Of a stretch of DNA of 64,000 bases, positions 1 to 13,000 are shown in pieces (the first letter of the stretch is position 1; every line of letters begins with the position of its first letter). The stretch covers positions 1 through 64,000 of the forward strand of contig KQ965769.1 of the NCBI GenBank assembly GCA_001574975.1, written 5' to 3'. The DNA comes from Gonapodya prolifera JEL478 (Eukaryota; Monoblepharomycota; Monoblepharidomycetes; Monoblepharidales; Gonapodyaceae). The notes beneath the pieces are model-generated. The model did not search any database. It worked only from the letters and a program-made list of their open reading frames with translations, and had not been told where the DNA came from. A program made the translations under genes and the position numbers.

Positions 1-1365
1 AACTGCCTTGGGTGCAATATTGCAAAAGCTGCTAGGCTCCCATTTAACAACCCACCAAGAGAAAAAGAGACTGCACCTGGTGCAAGAGTCCACCTTGACA
101 TATGGGGTCCAGCACGTGTCGAAGGACTTCACAGAGAAAAATATATTCTGCTTCTCATTGATGAAGGAACTTCAACCATTGATATTGAAACTTTGAGAGC
201 AAAGTCAGATGCTGAGCCCAAAATTAAGGAGTACAAATTGAGAATGGAAAAACAATATCCTGGCTTTATATTGAAGAAACTATGGAGTGACAATGCAAAA
301 GAAATTTTGAAGTCTAATTCCATGCAAGCATGGATGAAAGCAAATGGTGTTGAAGATGAAGAGAGTCCACCCCACACACCTGAGCTTAACAGCAAAGCTG
401 AGAGAGCCATCAGGACTATTATAGAGCCTACCAGAGAAATCAATAATTAGTCCAATCTACCACAATCTTACTGGTCAGAAATTGCAAAGGGTGTTGAGCA
501 TGTGAAGAACATTTTACCATCTCAAGCAGTGAATGGTGCTATTACATTTGAGCTACTGACCAAGAAAACTGCAGATTTATCACATCTCAGAGTGCTAGAC
601 TGTGATGCCTATGTTCTCAACAAGGAGAAGGGATAAAATAAGCTTGGTCCAAAAGCAGGCCATTAAATTTTGATTGGATACCTGATTTACTTCAATCTAC
701 AAGTATGTTGGCACGTTATCAAGCAAATTTTTGCCCTGAGCATTGGATGCAAGCTAGACACTTATTTGGATATCTACATGGCAACTATTGGTTATAGAAT
801 TATGTACAGATCTGGAACCATCAGTGGACCCTTTGATACTAAATTGGGAGAGCTAGTTGGATATGCAAATGCAAATTAGGGAGATTTAAATTTGATGCAG
901 CAATCAACCATAGGATATTTTTTTGGATTAGCTGGTGCAGTTGTGTCTTATGCAAGCTAAATTCAGAAGACAATTGCAACATCACCTGCTGAAGTGGAAA
1001 TTTTGTATGAAATATCTAATGCAGTGCAAGATGCAAATTACCTGAAGGCACTTGTGAAAGATTTATCTGGAAGAGATGAACAACTTGTAATTTTCTGTGA
1101 TAATAAGTCAGTAGTTGATATTGAACACCAGGCCAAATTCAATAAGGGAAGGACAAAGCATATTGATTTACAGGATCTCTATGTCAAACAGGCAATCACT
1201 GAAGGAATTATTGATTTGACACTGATCAGAATGGAAGACAATGTGTCAGATGTTCTTACAAAACCACTTCCTAACCCATTATTCACAAAGCACCACAAGG
1301 GACTTGGAGTGGTTAAGATTGTCCAGAGTGGCTGAAGTATTTAGGGATGTTGCACTCTGGGGGGG
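1..1365 (+). mobile_element. Decayed Ty1/copia LTR retrotransposon, 3' part
   Basis: Translated pieces in the plus direction resemble the copia polyprotein in the expected order: integrase-like pieces first (about 1-450), then part of the reverse transcriptase region, then the C-terminal RNase H region (about 960-1335) with the motif FCDNKSVVDI and an end resembling VSDVLTKPL. The element runs off the left edge, so its 5' end and 5' LTR cannot be seen. It is broken at several places and should be read as an old fossil. CG dinucleotides are almost absent, as expected for a sequence that was long methylated and deaminated. A purine tract just before 1366 could be the polypurine tract. Confidence 0.85.
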
Positions 1366-1654
1366 TGTTAGTATTGTGAGTGATCCTGCCCCATGGGACA
1401 AGTTACAGTCTCAGAAACACATTGTAAAATTATTGCATTGACAGAGACATATATAGATGTAGATTCACACTTTTAAGTGACAGAGTGATATCTGCATTAG
1501 TTGTGGAGATATTTGTATTGTAATTTGTATAACATGATGTGGTTGACACATTCAGAACACCACAACTGTCACAGTGACCCAGAACAGCAAGTCAATAACA
1601 AGAGGTCAGAGTAAGAGAATGGAATAAATGGGCTATGGAGCTCAGAGTGCAACA
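1366..1654 (+). repeat. Probable 3' LTR of the copia relic
   Basis: It begins with TGTTAG directly after a run of G that fits a polypurine tract, and ends with GCAACA, giving short inverted TGTT/AACA ends. About 290 bases is a usual copia LTR length. The right boundary is uncertain because the bases CAACA are also shared with the flank of the intact tRNA downstream. No 5' partner is in the window to confirm it. Confidence 0.5.
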
Positions 1655-1661
1655 ACTTGAG

Positions 1662-1746
1662 GCTCCTCTAGCTCAGTCAGTAGAGCACTGGAAGCTGATA
1701 ATGCCAGCATGGGTCACAAGTTTCAGAGATCCCTTGTGTGGGGGCA
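1662..1746 (+). pseudogene. Decayed tRNA-Ile copy
   Basis: The 5' half matches the intact tRNA at 1950-2022 almost exactly: the acceptor 5' strand GCTCCTC, TA, and the D arm. The identity extends about 11 bases upstream (CAACAACTTGA). The anticodon arm has extra bases and the T arm no longer pairs. All six CG dinucleotides of the intact gene are missing here, mostly as TG or CA. It is a tRNA duplicate that decayed alongside the adjoining LTR. Confidence 0.75.
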
Positions 1747-1949
1747 GAAGGAACAAGAGGGCACAAGATTTGGCAAGTCAATTAATGAAATAAAAAATAT
1801 AATGCAATTTTTTGATAATGTGCAACAATAGGTCCTTGGTCATGGCACTACACAACCAACTTTACAATCAAGAGCGAGAGCGGTGAGAGTGGTCCCAGTA
1901 AAACAATAAAATATATTGATTATGCAGAATCAAATTTCAACAACTTGAG

Positions 1950-2022
1950 GCTCCTCTAGCTCAGTCGGTAGAGCACGGTGCTAATAACGCCGCGGTCACA
2001 GGTTCGATCCCTGTGGGGAGCA
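1950..2022 (+). tRNA. tRNA-Ile (anticodon AAT)
   Basis: A full cloverleaf of 73 bases can be folded. Acceptor GCTCCTC pairs with GGGGAGC with one G-T pair. The D stem is GCTC/GAGC, the anticodon stem CGGTG/CGCCG, the loop CTAATAA with anticodon AAT at 1983-1985, and the T arm ACAGG-TTCGATC-CCTGT. The discriminator base is A. There is no intron and no encoded CCA. The A34 would be read as inosine. A T run follows directly. Confidence 0.95.
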
Positions 2023-2024
2023 CA

Positions 2025-2030
2025 TTTTTT
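2025..2030 (+). terminator. RNA polymerase III terminator
   Basis: Six T residues begin three bases after the tRNA end, the normal Pol III stop signal. Confidence 0.85.
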
Positions 2031-2157
2031 CGCCTTCTCTGCACCTGGCCGAAATCGTCAACTTTTCGCCGCGTTTCTTTTGACACCTGTAGTCATTATT
2101 GTCCCGCCCTGAATGACTTTCTTTGGTTAACGAAACCTCTCCCCCCGACCTCCACCA

Positions 2158-2221
2158 CCTAACCACGGGAAGAGGTGAGGGGGTGCCGTAAGGCGCCCCC
2201 CTCCCCCCGCCCCCGGTTAGG
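2158..2221. repeat. Large imperfect GC-rich hairpin with GTAA tetraloop
   Basis: The outer arms CCTAACC (2158-2164) and GGTTAGG (2215-2221) are inverted. The inner arms, about 2177-2187 and 2192-2203, pair GAGGGGGTGCC with GGCGCCCCCCTC around the loop GTAA, a GNRA-type tetraloop. It sits about 130 bases downstream of the tRNA. No coding role is visible. It could be a MITE-like remnant or a structured RNA. Confidence 0.6.
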
Positions 2222-4550
2222 TTCTCATCTCTAACAAGGCAGCTTGTTGCCGTCTTCGGATCCTCATTCTCCCCGACACCAGAGTAACGCCAGTTGTTTT
2301 GACCACTATCACCAACATTGCCTCCACCTCTCGACTCCCCTCCCCCAACTCTTCCCCATTCCCGTTACTGCACCTTCAACCACACCACGTTTCATGCCAC
2401 ACAGGAGCCCCCACGCAACCGGTCCCGCTCTCTCTATCCCACACAACCCGACCACTTTTCCCCACGGATTCTTGTTTTACTCTGCTTACTCTGGATCCGC
2501 TTTCCAACTCCCAGAAGCCAGAAATCGTACTTTCATCCCTTCTACATGGTTCCGTAGCATGTGTGACCGTTATTGCCCAGTTGTTATTGTTGGATGGATG
2601 TTTCAAGTTAGTTATTGAGGCCCATCGGATGTTTTCCGGAACCTCATCGTCGGGGATTCCCTCTGAAAGGGTACACTTTTTTCGAGAGACGTATTTCACA
2701 AGCACAATAGCGATACATTTGTTTCCTCCACTGTTCCGATAAATTTCTCCGTTTTTCTCCCAACTCGGCACTTTCCCCACCGCACCGCAGACATTCTTGA
2801 AACTTTATTCAGCGTCTCAAGCCGTTCAGGTTGGAGCTGCTTGTGTCGTGCCACTTGTCTCGCCAAAGTGGGCGATCAGGATCCAAGTTGCCCTTCGGGC
2901 TGCGGTTCTTCTTCACCAAGTGTTGCCCACGAACAATGTTCTCGCGGTCGTGGCGAGAAATCATAACATGTCTCGAATGTAAGAACCCACTCTCATTCCC
3001 CCGCCAGTACTCCAGCCGCACCGTGTTGTCAAGTCCCTCCTGTCACTTCAAACAATCCTCCCTTTCTAAACACACGAAAACTCATCCTTCATAGTGTCGG
3101 TGGCACGCCCAAGGTATCCAAGCTTCCAATGCCTGGTCTCCATCAAAAGATACCAGCCAAACGTTATTTGGGGATTTCCTGATTCCCGTTGGCAGCACCC
3201 CAAACTCAACTCAACTGAAACTCCCCAACTTGGGTTCTCAGTGGCGATTTGCCTTCATTACCGCGAGGCTGAGGCGGTATCCCCGTAACATTTTGGCATT
3301 CGACGAGTTAACTGGGAGTATTAGCCACGACATGGCTCCCGAGGACCTGCCCGAGACGAGTTCCAGTACTTCCAGCAACGTTTCGGAAGTAATATCAACC
3401 CTTCGTCCAGGGAAATAGCATCCTGGAAGCCACGATCACGTCCTCTTGACTTTGCGACAACACGCCAAAACCGAGGCCGAATGTAGAAGTACCCCTAATC
3501 CGTTCCAAATGCATCGATGTACTTGATGCGTTTCCAGTACCTGGTTTCACGGGATGTGCTGATGGTCCACGAGTAGGATTACACTTCGAGCCCGGTCAAC
3601 AAGGAAGCAGAGTTGGGAGGGTAAGCGACCAAGTGATTTTCTCGCTTAGAGCTGGAACCCCGTCAGTAGCGCTCATGTGTGTCGCAGGGGGATGGTCCAA
3701 AGTGGAGATGGAGGTAGTCGGCATGACTACGGCAGTCCCTCATGAACAAACTCCCTGAACTTATGAATTTTTAGCGCAACGAAGCTTCCCTAAGCGATAT
3801 AATGCAACGTTTGGAAAGTCACGCGAGTGTATTCTTTCATAACAACGAAAGCGAAATCATCACCTTGAACAATTGGGGGTGTACGGTAGTTAGTGGTTGC
3901 AACAGCAAGAACGACACCTATTGACCTTCACATATCAACCGCCATCGATTCTCCACGGACGCACGATCAATTTTTGAATACTTGCCACCACCTCGATAAA
4001 TCCCTAAGCGCACTCCTGGTTTTGGGACTGGATCGTTCCACGAACTCCATCCTGATTCAGGACGACTCTCAACATGGTTGTCCGACTAAAGTTCAATCAA
4101 AAGATTTTTCCATCAGCAGGAAAACCGATCGCGGTTTCTGAGTTGGTAAAACGGCTAAAGGTGCGGCAATGAAGACGAAGTGGTGCTGCTCAATCTTCAA
4201 GAGGTTGATTCAGAGGATTCGAGGAATGAGGCACCGCCGGAAAAGTGGAACTATATAATGCTCTTGCTTCTCCGTCGCACTGTGGCGGGGACGGAAGGAA
4301 AGGCGGAGGAAGCTTGGTCGCCGGAGTTCGGGTTCAGTGTTCAACGGTAACAACCCGCAGCACTCCCCCGAGGGGCCATGTGGGATAAAAGGAAACCATT
4401 GGTTGGATGTCCAAAGTACACATGGACGCTTGCCTCTGGGTCCGCGACAGCGGGGACCACATGGTGTAACCGTGGTTCCACCTTTTTAAATTCGCCTCTC
4501 AGGAGGTTCATTTAGAGATCAACGAACAAGAGGCGATGACGGAAATTATG
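2222..4550. other. No recognisable gene
   Basis: Short open frames are present on both strands, but none shows a recognisable domain or convincing splice pattern. The 5' end of Pds5 must lie in the last part of this stretch, because the first certain Pds5 exon is preceded directly by a splice acceptor. Base composition is mixed and CG dinucleotides are normal, unlike 1-1900. Confidence 0.5.
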
Positions 4551-4560
4551 TCATAGGATC

Positions 4561-7500
4561 TCCACAACGAGCTCTCACGATTGGATCAAGTTGAACTCGA
4601 CCTGGCTTCACTCGACAGTGTTGCAAAGGATTTGATTCAACCACAGCTCGTCACCCACAAGGTGAGACTGCCCTTACTATATTCTGCTTTTGTACATTGG
4701 CATTCTCGTCTTGCGCTTCTTTGTTTTAATCCACAGGATAAGGGTGTCAGAGCTTATGTCGCAGTGTGTTTGGCCGACGTATTTCGGCTATATGCTCCAA
4801 ATCCACCTTACGGAGAGCGACAGCTCAAGGTACGAAATGATTGCAATGCCTTTGCTGGTCGTGAGCGACGGTTCTTGATACTGTGCCGTCATTGCGACCG
4901 TTTCCCTCTACGTAGGAGGCATTCCAGTTTTTCTTGAAACAACTCGAGCTGCTTCGTGATAACACCGAGGACAATGCATTTTTTCAGCAGCAATATTATT
5001 TGTTGGAGTCTTTGTCAACTGTAAGGAGTATTCTTTGTCTTGCTGATATTCATGATGGTCAGGAGGAGCTTGTGAGAGAGCTCTTTAACTGCGCGTTTCG
5101 GATTATAAGGTGAGAATACAACTCCCTCTCTCCTTTCCTATCAAGAGACTTTGTTTATCAATGAAACTCCACCAACCTTCCCGTTCTCGCCCACCTAAAA
5201 GGCCCGACCACTCAAAGAATGTCTTTATGTGCCTCCTTGATATATTGCAGCAGGTTGTGGAAGAGTTTCGCAGCTTGCCTGTCGAGGCTGTCGAAGCCAT
5301 TGTTTCAAGGTTTGAACCGCAAAAGGTTTGTTTCATCAAACACAGGTTTCCGGTCGACAAGAAATGGTTTAGATCCTTGTTTCCAGGAGAAAAATACCGC
5401 AGCGTTTGACCTGGCTGTTGATCTTTGCAAGAATACTGCGGAATTTCTGCAGCGTTACTTTGCTACAGTGAGATTGACCACTATTCACATTTTGCGATGA
5501 CCTCTCACGTTGATCCCGCAATCTGTAGCATTTTTCGGATATCATCCTTCGTGCAAAAGAGGAGAATGATGTCGAAACTGTGATATCTGCGCATAAATCC
5601 ATTGTCTCTATCCATCGGTCAGCACCAGCGGTGTTGGATCGCCTAATCCCAGTTTTAGAAGATGAAACCATGGTAATTGGTTACGTTTGAGCTTGCGCAA
5701 CGGAGTATGAACGATCCCCGATGACAGACGGAAAACGACCAAATCCGCCTAGCTGCTACAGACAGTCTTGGACAAATGCTTTTCGAGAAAGGGTCGACGC
5801 TTGCTAAGGCGATGCCGACCGCACTCCAAAAATGGTTAGGGAGGTGAGTCCTATTGCATTGCTGCGACGCGACATCATTCCGATTGTGTCATCGGTCAGA
5901 GCAAAAGACAAGGATGTTATGGTCCGACTTAAAATGATAGAGAGGGTCTCTGACATTTACCGAAATCATCCTGATTTTACAAAGGATGCAGATGGTAGAA
6001 TTTTGATGTGCGGTGTTGTCCGCCGTTCAAAAGTCTGACAACTCAAAACTTTTGGCAGATATTCTGGCCATGAAAGCTCGAGATCCCGATGATCGAGTTC
6101 GAACTGCTGTTGTACACATCATTTCAAAGCTCGATCCCTTGGCTATTTCTCACCTTGGCACAGTGGTTCTTCGAGAACTCGAACAGCGATGTAAAGATAA
6201 GAAGACAGGGACACGCCACGTGGCCATTAAAGCGATGGGTAGAATTTTCAAACTTTCATACGCGGAAATGTATGTTCTTACGTCTTCGATGAGTTAGCAG
6301 CGGTTGAGTTTCTTTTTGATTTTTATTTTTTTCATGCAGGACGAAGTCGGAGCTCCAGCCTCTCATTCCGAAGAAATCATTTTCTTGGATACCTGGTGCT
6401 ATTCTTGAACTGTTGTACTTAAATGAAAGCGAAGTGACAGCTCAGGTCGAGAAGGTGCTGGCGGAGGACATATTGGAGTCGGAGGATGTTGAAACAAGAG
6501 TGTCAAGACTACTCTGGATTGTGACGCAATTGAATGATAATGCTTATACGGCATTGATCGCTGTCATAGGAAAGCAGCCAACGTGGGTTTCACTTCGTCG
6601 TTTCTCAGTCTATTGTTCATAATGAAAGAATCCCGTGTTCGATCAGGTTCAGCAAAGACGTTTCATATTACTTGGATATTTGCAGCAAATATAACGTGAG
6701 GGTGCATTGTGCAAGTTGTTTTGGTGGCGAATTGACAGGTTCCGGTCCCACTTGGACTTTTAAAGCGTGGAATTATCGATGATGGCAAGCACAAAGAAAA
6801 ACCTAAATCTCAACAAGAGCAAGAAGAACGGGAGATATCCAGGCAGTTGAATGAAATACAGAACTATCTAGCTGGTGCGTTGCGATTGCGATGGAGTTCG
6901 ATCTTCCGACTTATTTATGGGTTCGAGCACAGAACGTCTTGGAGATCCAAAGAAAACTCTTCCAGCCCTCCAGAAGTTCTCCACTACCAATGACCGACAT
7001 CTATACGAGCTCATTCGCAAGTTGATAAGTGCGCAAATGGACTTAAAGCAAATTGCCAAAACTACGGTGAGAGCGTTATCGCCAAGAACTCTATCGGGAT
7101 TAACATATGAATGAATCATTTTGAAAGCGTGAAATTTTGCGACGAATTGAGGAAATGAATGCAGCTCTTGTTGAGACGTTCGCCACTCTTCTCAGACGCA
7201 CATCGCTTGCGTATGTTCAAAAAGATTCGGTACCTTACATTCTGGAACATATTAAAGAGGGGAAGACATCAGCTTCAAAAGAGAAGACCACAATCTCAGT
7301 CGGAAGTGCAGCAGAGAAGCTATTCAAGGTGTTTGATGATCGTTTGAGCGCTCTGTTGCCCACAGTACTAATTCCATGCATCTTAGAGCTTGATGGAAGT
7401 GTTACCTGAGATGTTCAAATCTCATGTGTCCAAACTTAATGGTAATATCGTGAAGTCAGACGTCATTTGTGAGTATCGTAACGCTCGATCCTTTTGTTTT

Positions 7501-10092
7501 CTTTCCCGTGTGTTGCACATGTTCTAACAAGGTGCATCGTGTCGCAGCATCTGACAGCTTGGAGGCTCTAGCCAGAGTTGCAAAAGCAGATCAAGAAAGC
7601 CTCAATCACGATGCGAAAGCACAAAAAAAGTTGATCGAATTTATATTTGAGGGTGACGCTAAACAAGCCAAAAACGCTGCGATTGTTCTTTGTCATGAAC
7701 AAGAGAAGGAGTCATTGTGTCGGTCCGTACTCAAAGTGGGCATCCAAGTGATGTAAAGATGGATCAGTGCCGGCGTTCTCAAGGTTTCTTGATCCCTTCT
7801 ACCCCATAATGTTTAGCGGCTCTCTGATGATCTTCACAATGCCAAGGACAATCTTGAGTCACACCTTGCTGCATTGGGCCAGATCGCTCGTTATTTGCCT
7901 AGGATATTTGAGTCCCGGAAGGACGATATCACAAAGTTTGTGATACAAAAAGTGCTTATGAAGAACCGGAGTGAACCAGTACGTTGTGATTGCTGTACTC
8001 TCCGCTTGTAGATTCTTAATGTATGCCCCGGTGAAGGATGACGTTGCAACAACCTCAAAACGGAAGCGTACTCCTGTTGATGAGGAGTTAGAATGGGTGG
8101 ATGATGATGAACTTCCTGAAGAAGTAAAATGCAAAGTTGCTGGACTTAAGCTCTTGGTTAAATGGGTGGAAGGCGTCGCCACGATCAACGATCAGGACGA
8201 GGATACTGTGATGGGATTGTTCAAGGTGCTTTGGACTGTCCTTTCGCAGGAGGGTGAACTCGTTCGAGAGCAGACTTCCAGGTAAGGTCCATTTTTTTAT
8301 GGTCTTGTCGATGGAACGCCATTGTTCTAAAGAATGGTATGAATCATACCAGCGCCATCTGTCGAAGTCGCATGCGGGTAACGGCGTCATTGTCTCTCTT
8401 CCGTTTGGCACGGAATCAACGATTTGAAGCACACATAGAGAACAATCAGTTCATTAACCTTTCACTTACGATCCAGGTGCTCAGATCGAGTTTCTGCTTC
8501 CCTTTTCGTTTGTGTGTTTAATTGTCGTTCCTCGTCAGGATTCCTGCTTTCAAGCTCGGGAGCGAATTGCAAACAAGTTGATGAAGTACATACATCAACA
8601 GAAGTTACCCATTCGGTTCCTAACCGTTTTGATGCTTTCTGCCCACGAGGTACGCTTTAAGCGCATTGTTAATCGTTGCTTGCTTCAATTCATACATATC
8701 TCTTAGCCTGAACGTGAATTGTTCCTCAGGATTAAAAGCTTCTTGACAAGGAAAGCAAGGGATCTCCGAGCCCGTTTGTTTCGATAAGATGTGATTCTTA
8801 CCAGTGCGATATACTAAAGCTGTGTTGTCAACCTAGAACATGAACAAAATCAGGATGTCACTCTTGTCGAACACACCTTTGTGCGGCTCATTTATCTTCT
8901 TGTAGATAATCGTTCTTTTTGTTTCTTTAAATTGCAATCAAGCTAAGTTTCGGGTTGTTTAGTCACACCACCCTGACATGGGGCTTGATTACGAGGAGCT
9001 GAGAATATTTTCACAGTAAGTGCAGCCACGACGATTTTCAGAGTAGCATACCTAACTGGAGTTCAGATACGTTGAAGTGTTTCTGGACGCTGTCGCGACG
9101 AAACAGACTATCAGTTTTCTATTTCACTCTGTTCAGCGACTAAAAATCGTGCGGGACATCACGTCAGAGTCATCACAGGTACAGTTTCTGAATAATATAT
9201 ATGAGTTCTGGCACTGCACATTCAATCAATTTTTGTTCTGCAGTATTTGTACACCTTGAGTGACATGGCACAGTATCTCATACAGGAACGGGCCAAGGTT
9301 TCTCAGTGGCCCATTCAATCTTACCAGGCGGAGTATGTACCCCCAAAAAGTCTTTTTAAGCTTTTGAAAGCCAATCTTGCACAAGAGGTGTGTTTTTGCG
9401 TGTGTTCCTGGTGCCTGTTATGTTCACCATTCTGTAACTTAAAATAGAACGCAAAAAAGACATACTTGCCGACTTCCTTTGTCACCCAGCGACAATTGGA
9501 AAGGGTGAAAGCAGTACTGGATGCCCCGAAACGTCGGAGATCTGGTGTTGGTGGAAACATTCAAACAGCCACTTCAGCTAGGGCAACAAAAGCTCAGCGT
9601 ACACCAAATAAGCCCAAGAAACGTAGAAAACCGTCTGTCGATGAGGATAACGAAGCCACATCCGATGTTGGTGAAAGTAGTGATAACAGTGCAAAGGCGT
9701 CTGAGCCAGTAGTGAGAAGGTGATGCTTGCCGTTTGTCTCAAGTTCATCAATCTTCAATGTACTTTCTTAACGTAGAAACGCAAAGCGCCAGGCCAGGCC
9801 TGATAATGTTGTAGAGTTGGATGATGGAGAAGATACGCAAATGGAAACGTGAGTCATCATTTCGCAACTGATTGTGGTTTGTGACTTCAACGCTTAGTTT
9901 GCTTCGAAGTAATCCATCAACCGCAAATGGGAAAAAGCAAAGGAAGTGAGTGAATTGTTTTTCTGTGCTGCAGAGAGATTATGGATCATTTCATTTTTTT
10001 TTTTTTTTGGTAGAACTGCCTCAGTTGCACGAGAATTAGAGGACATGGATTCTTCTGAACCAATTCTAATTCGCGCCAGGAAGGCACGATAG
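4561..10092 (+). CDS. PDS5: Sister chromatid cohesion factor Pds5
   Basis: Pds5 is a HEAT-repeat protein that binds cohesin through Scc1 and works with Wapl and Eco1 to maintain or release cohesion in the nucleus. Spliced exons give the family hallmarks in order: LDQVELDLASLDSVAKDLI, then DKGVRAYVAVCLADVFRLYA (about 4737), then QFFLKQLELLRDN...LLESLSTVRS (about 4916-5060), then a long HEAT array. Near the C-terminus are YVEVFLDAVATKQTISFLFH (about 9070) and LYTLSDMAQYLIQERAK (about 9240). The tail from 9450 is lysine/arginine-rich and disordered, ending at a TAG at 10090-10092. More than 20 short introns are present. The first exon shown starts after a splice acceptor (TAG at 4558-4560); the true start codon lies upstream and I could not place it. 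Recognition of the family is firm. Confidence 0.9.
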
Positions 10093-13000
10093 CACTACCC
10101 TACACTGTATATAGTGCATTTGTCAATTTTGTTGTAAATTTGTCAAAGTATTCATTCAAGGCTATATGTTGTCTCATGCAATTGTCGGGGGAAGATCCCA
10201 GAAAGAGTTGAGTGTTATCTGCACCTCTTTCAGTGCACATGCCAACAATAATGTTGTTGTTCAATACAAAAGTCCAACTTACAAACGTCTCAGAATTCAT
10301 TTTCATAAGGTGGCTTAATATGGCTCCCTCATATGTATGAGGCTTGAGATGCCTGATGGCAGTGATTATTTTGATATTGATGTATGCTTTGAGTTATGTA
10401 TCTTACTGTAATCATTGCTACAATGTTTATTTTTTGCATCATGCACCAAACATTTTTTGAAGCAATGCGAATTCAAATATTAGCACTTGAACTACCACTG
10501 AACTATCAATGATATAAGCATACCTAAAATCATTTTGTGGAGACTCGGATGATTCTACTTCAGTGTAAATTAGAGCAAAGATTTATCTTTGGATCCACCA
10601 CAATTTTCCCTGCCAAATACAAATCAAGCAAAATTGATAACACCATGCTTTGTTAGAGCTAAAAGAGCAGTTTATGTCTTGTCTCTACCAGGTACCAATG
10701 CAGCCATTACATAGTTAATTGAATTCTTGATATTCAAATGATGAATAGCTATGCACTCTGAAACATATTTAAAGGCCCAATCCATATTTTTGAGGTGGAC
10801 CATACTCATACAAATTTTTTTTGGTAGGAATTGTCTCATTCCCACTAAACAGAGAAATTTTCAATTGCAACAAAGCTTGGGAGTTTTTGAAGCACAAAAC
10901 TCTGATGTCTCCCTCAGACAACCACACCCCTTCCCAGGTTCTTCCACCTCTCAAGCAGAGAAAGAGGAGGGTGCAAAACTAGGTCTGCCAATTGAGCAAA
11001 AGAGGACATTGTTGGGCCCTAGGATATACTGTGGTTTCTGAATCAAACTGACAACAATTTTCTGTGGGGATGAGGAGGTACAAAAGGGAATACCAGTGAT
11101 CTCTTGTTCGTATTTTAGGTGTGCAATGCAAATAGAGGTGTACACTGGGACTTGGAAAGTGCTTGCCAATAAGTTGGCCTTAGTGACAATTTTAATTAAA
11201 ACAACATGTCAAGCAAAAAATGAGAGTGACAGTTATGCCCTGTATTGTCAAGTCAAGACACAACATGTTATGTGGCAAAAATTGGGAACGTGCTATTAAG
11301 TGTCAACCAGAATGGAGAATAATATATTACAGGGCCTGGACTGATAAAAGTGTTTGCCTTATGCTACAGCATGTTTAAGACTTTAAATACATTCATCTAA
11401 AGTGTGTAGCTTACAAAGCCTCTTATCCTGGTGTATGTGGAATTTTTTCCTTCATAGTTTGAACTATAAGTTTTCTTTATGAACCAGACACTGAGCAAAA
11501 GGAAGAAGTAAACAGGGGGGGAAAAGAGTAAATTTCCCCAGTTAGCAGTGTCCCAAAGCACTTTCATTGTGAATGAGCTGTTGTCCATGTTGGACCAGTG
11601 ACATGGAGCAGGTTTGGCAAGTTTCCAAGTTAGTTTCACTGCAAGGGCTTGGAATCATAAATGTACTGTGACAGGATTTAAATATGGCATAATTAAGTCT
11701 CAAAAGAATGACTTTTTCCACTGTTAAGGTGTGAGTTTGTGAAGTTGTGAAAGGCACAGAATGAAAGAAATCTATTAGTTCAATGTGGAAGCACCATTGG
11801 ATTTTTTTCTTGTGTGCAATGCTGGATGAATAATACCTTTGAATTCAAGTATTGTTGAGGGACCTAAAAGATTCAAAGACCAGACAAGGTGTGCAGTAAA
11901 TGTGTGGTGCTCTGAAATGTTGAGAGAACATAATGAAATCAATGAAAAACTATGGTTTCAAAAATACAAGTGTTTCATATCATTTGTGCTACACAACCTA
12001 GGTGAGCTGCACGGCCTGTAATCTGCAGGAACGTGTATGTGTGATTAAATATACATAACAAGTTGTAATGTGCATGGAACTCACCTGCAGGAACGTGATG
12101 CCAAACTTAGGGCACGTCCTGCAGGTATGCACATCTAAATCCGCGGCCACAGTAGTGGCACAGCAGCTAATACCCAACACTCGTACTACTCTACATATTC
12201 CACGTTAGTGGATGTCAGTGTGACAATTTGTGCAGATTTTCTACTTCCAGGAGGAATTTATTTATTTTCCAACTTCAACAGCCCATAATTTTTAGCATTT
12301 GGTATGAAATTGTAGAAATTTTTTCAATATTGGCAACTGTGGACTGGAATTCAGTCACACATTTGCACCCAAATTTAGAATCCAACACCTTTGCAATGGG
12401 CAGGGCCAGTACAGTTAAAAGACAGATACCTCACTGCGTGATATCAAAATTGTGTAAATTGCTCAATATTTCCAATTGTCTCTTGTATTCTTACAATGTC
12501 ACTCACCTAGGGTCTCACCCAACTTGAGAACACCACTCTTTCACAATGGAAAATGCATCTTCTGAAACTCCTCACAATTTTTTGTTCATGTGGGCTTCTG
12601 AAATTTCTGTAAACTGAAATTTGCCTGTAAAATGAGGATTTCAAAAGTTTGGGCAGTATTGGAGACAAGCTGTGACGATTCTCAGAAACTGGTATTCACC
12701 TTCAGAAGTCTGGTGCAAGTTAAACAAATCCTAAAATAATGTTTTAAGTGGCATACAATGTTGCCACCAACCCAATCACTGGACATTGGCAGACCAGAAA
12801 ATGAACACAAATTTACCCTATGTACACATAATGTGAAAAACGCACAGCTTCTGGTGGAAAAATAATGCAATTTTCAGTTCAACCAGAATATTCTGCTGAA
12901 ATCAAAGCTACAAATGTGTATCAAAACAGCATGGCCAACCTGTTTGGGTAACATAAACAGGCACAAATGGAGGGTTCAAAGACATTTTAAATTGGCATGG

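Noticed and set aside
2158-2221. CCTAACC/GGTTAGG read as a telomere relic
   Set aside because: Only one unit on each arm and no tandem TTAGGG run; it is explained by the hairpin.
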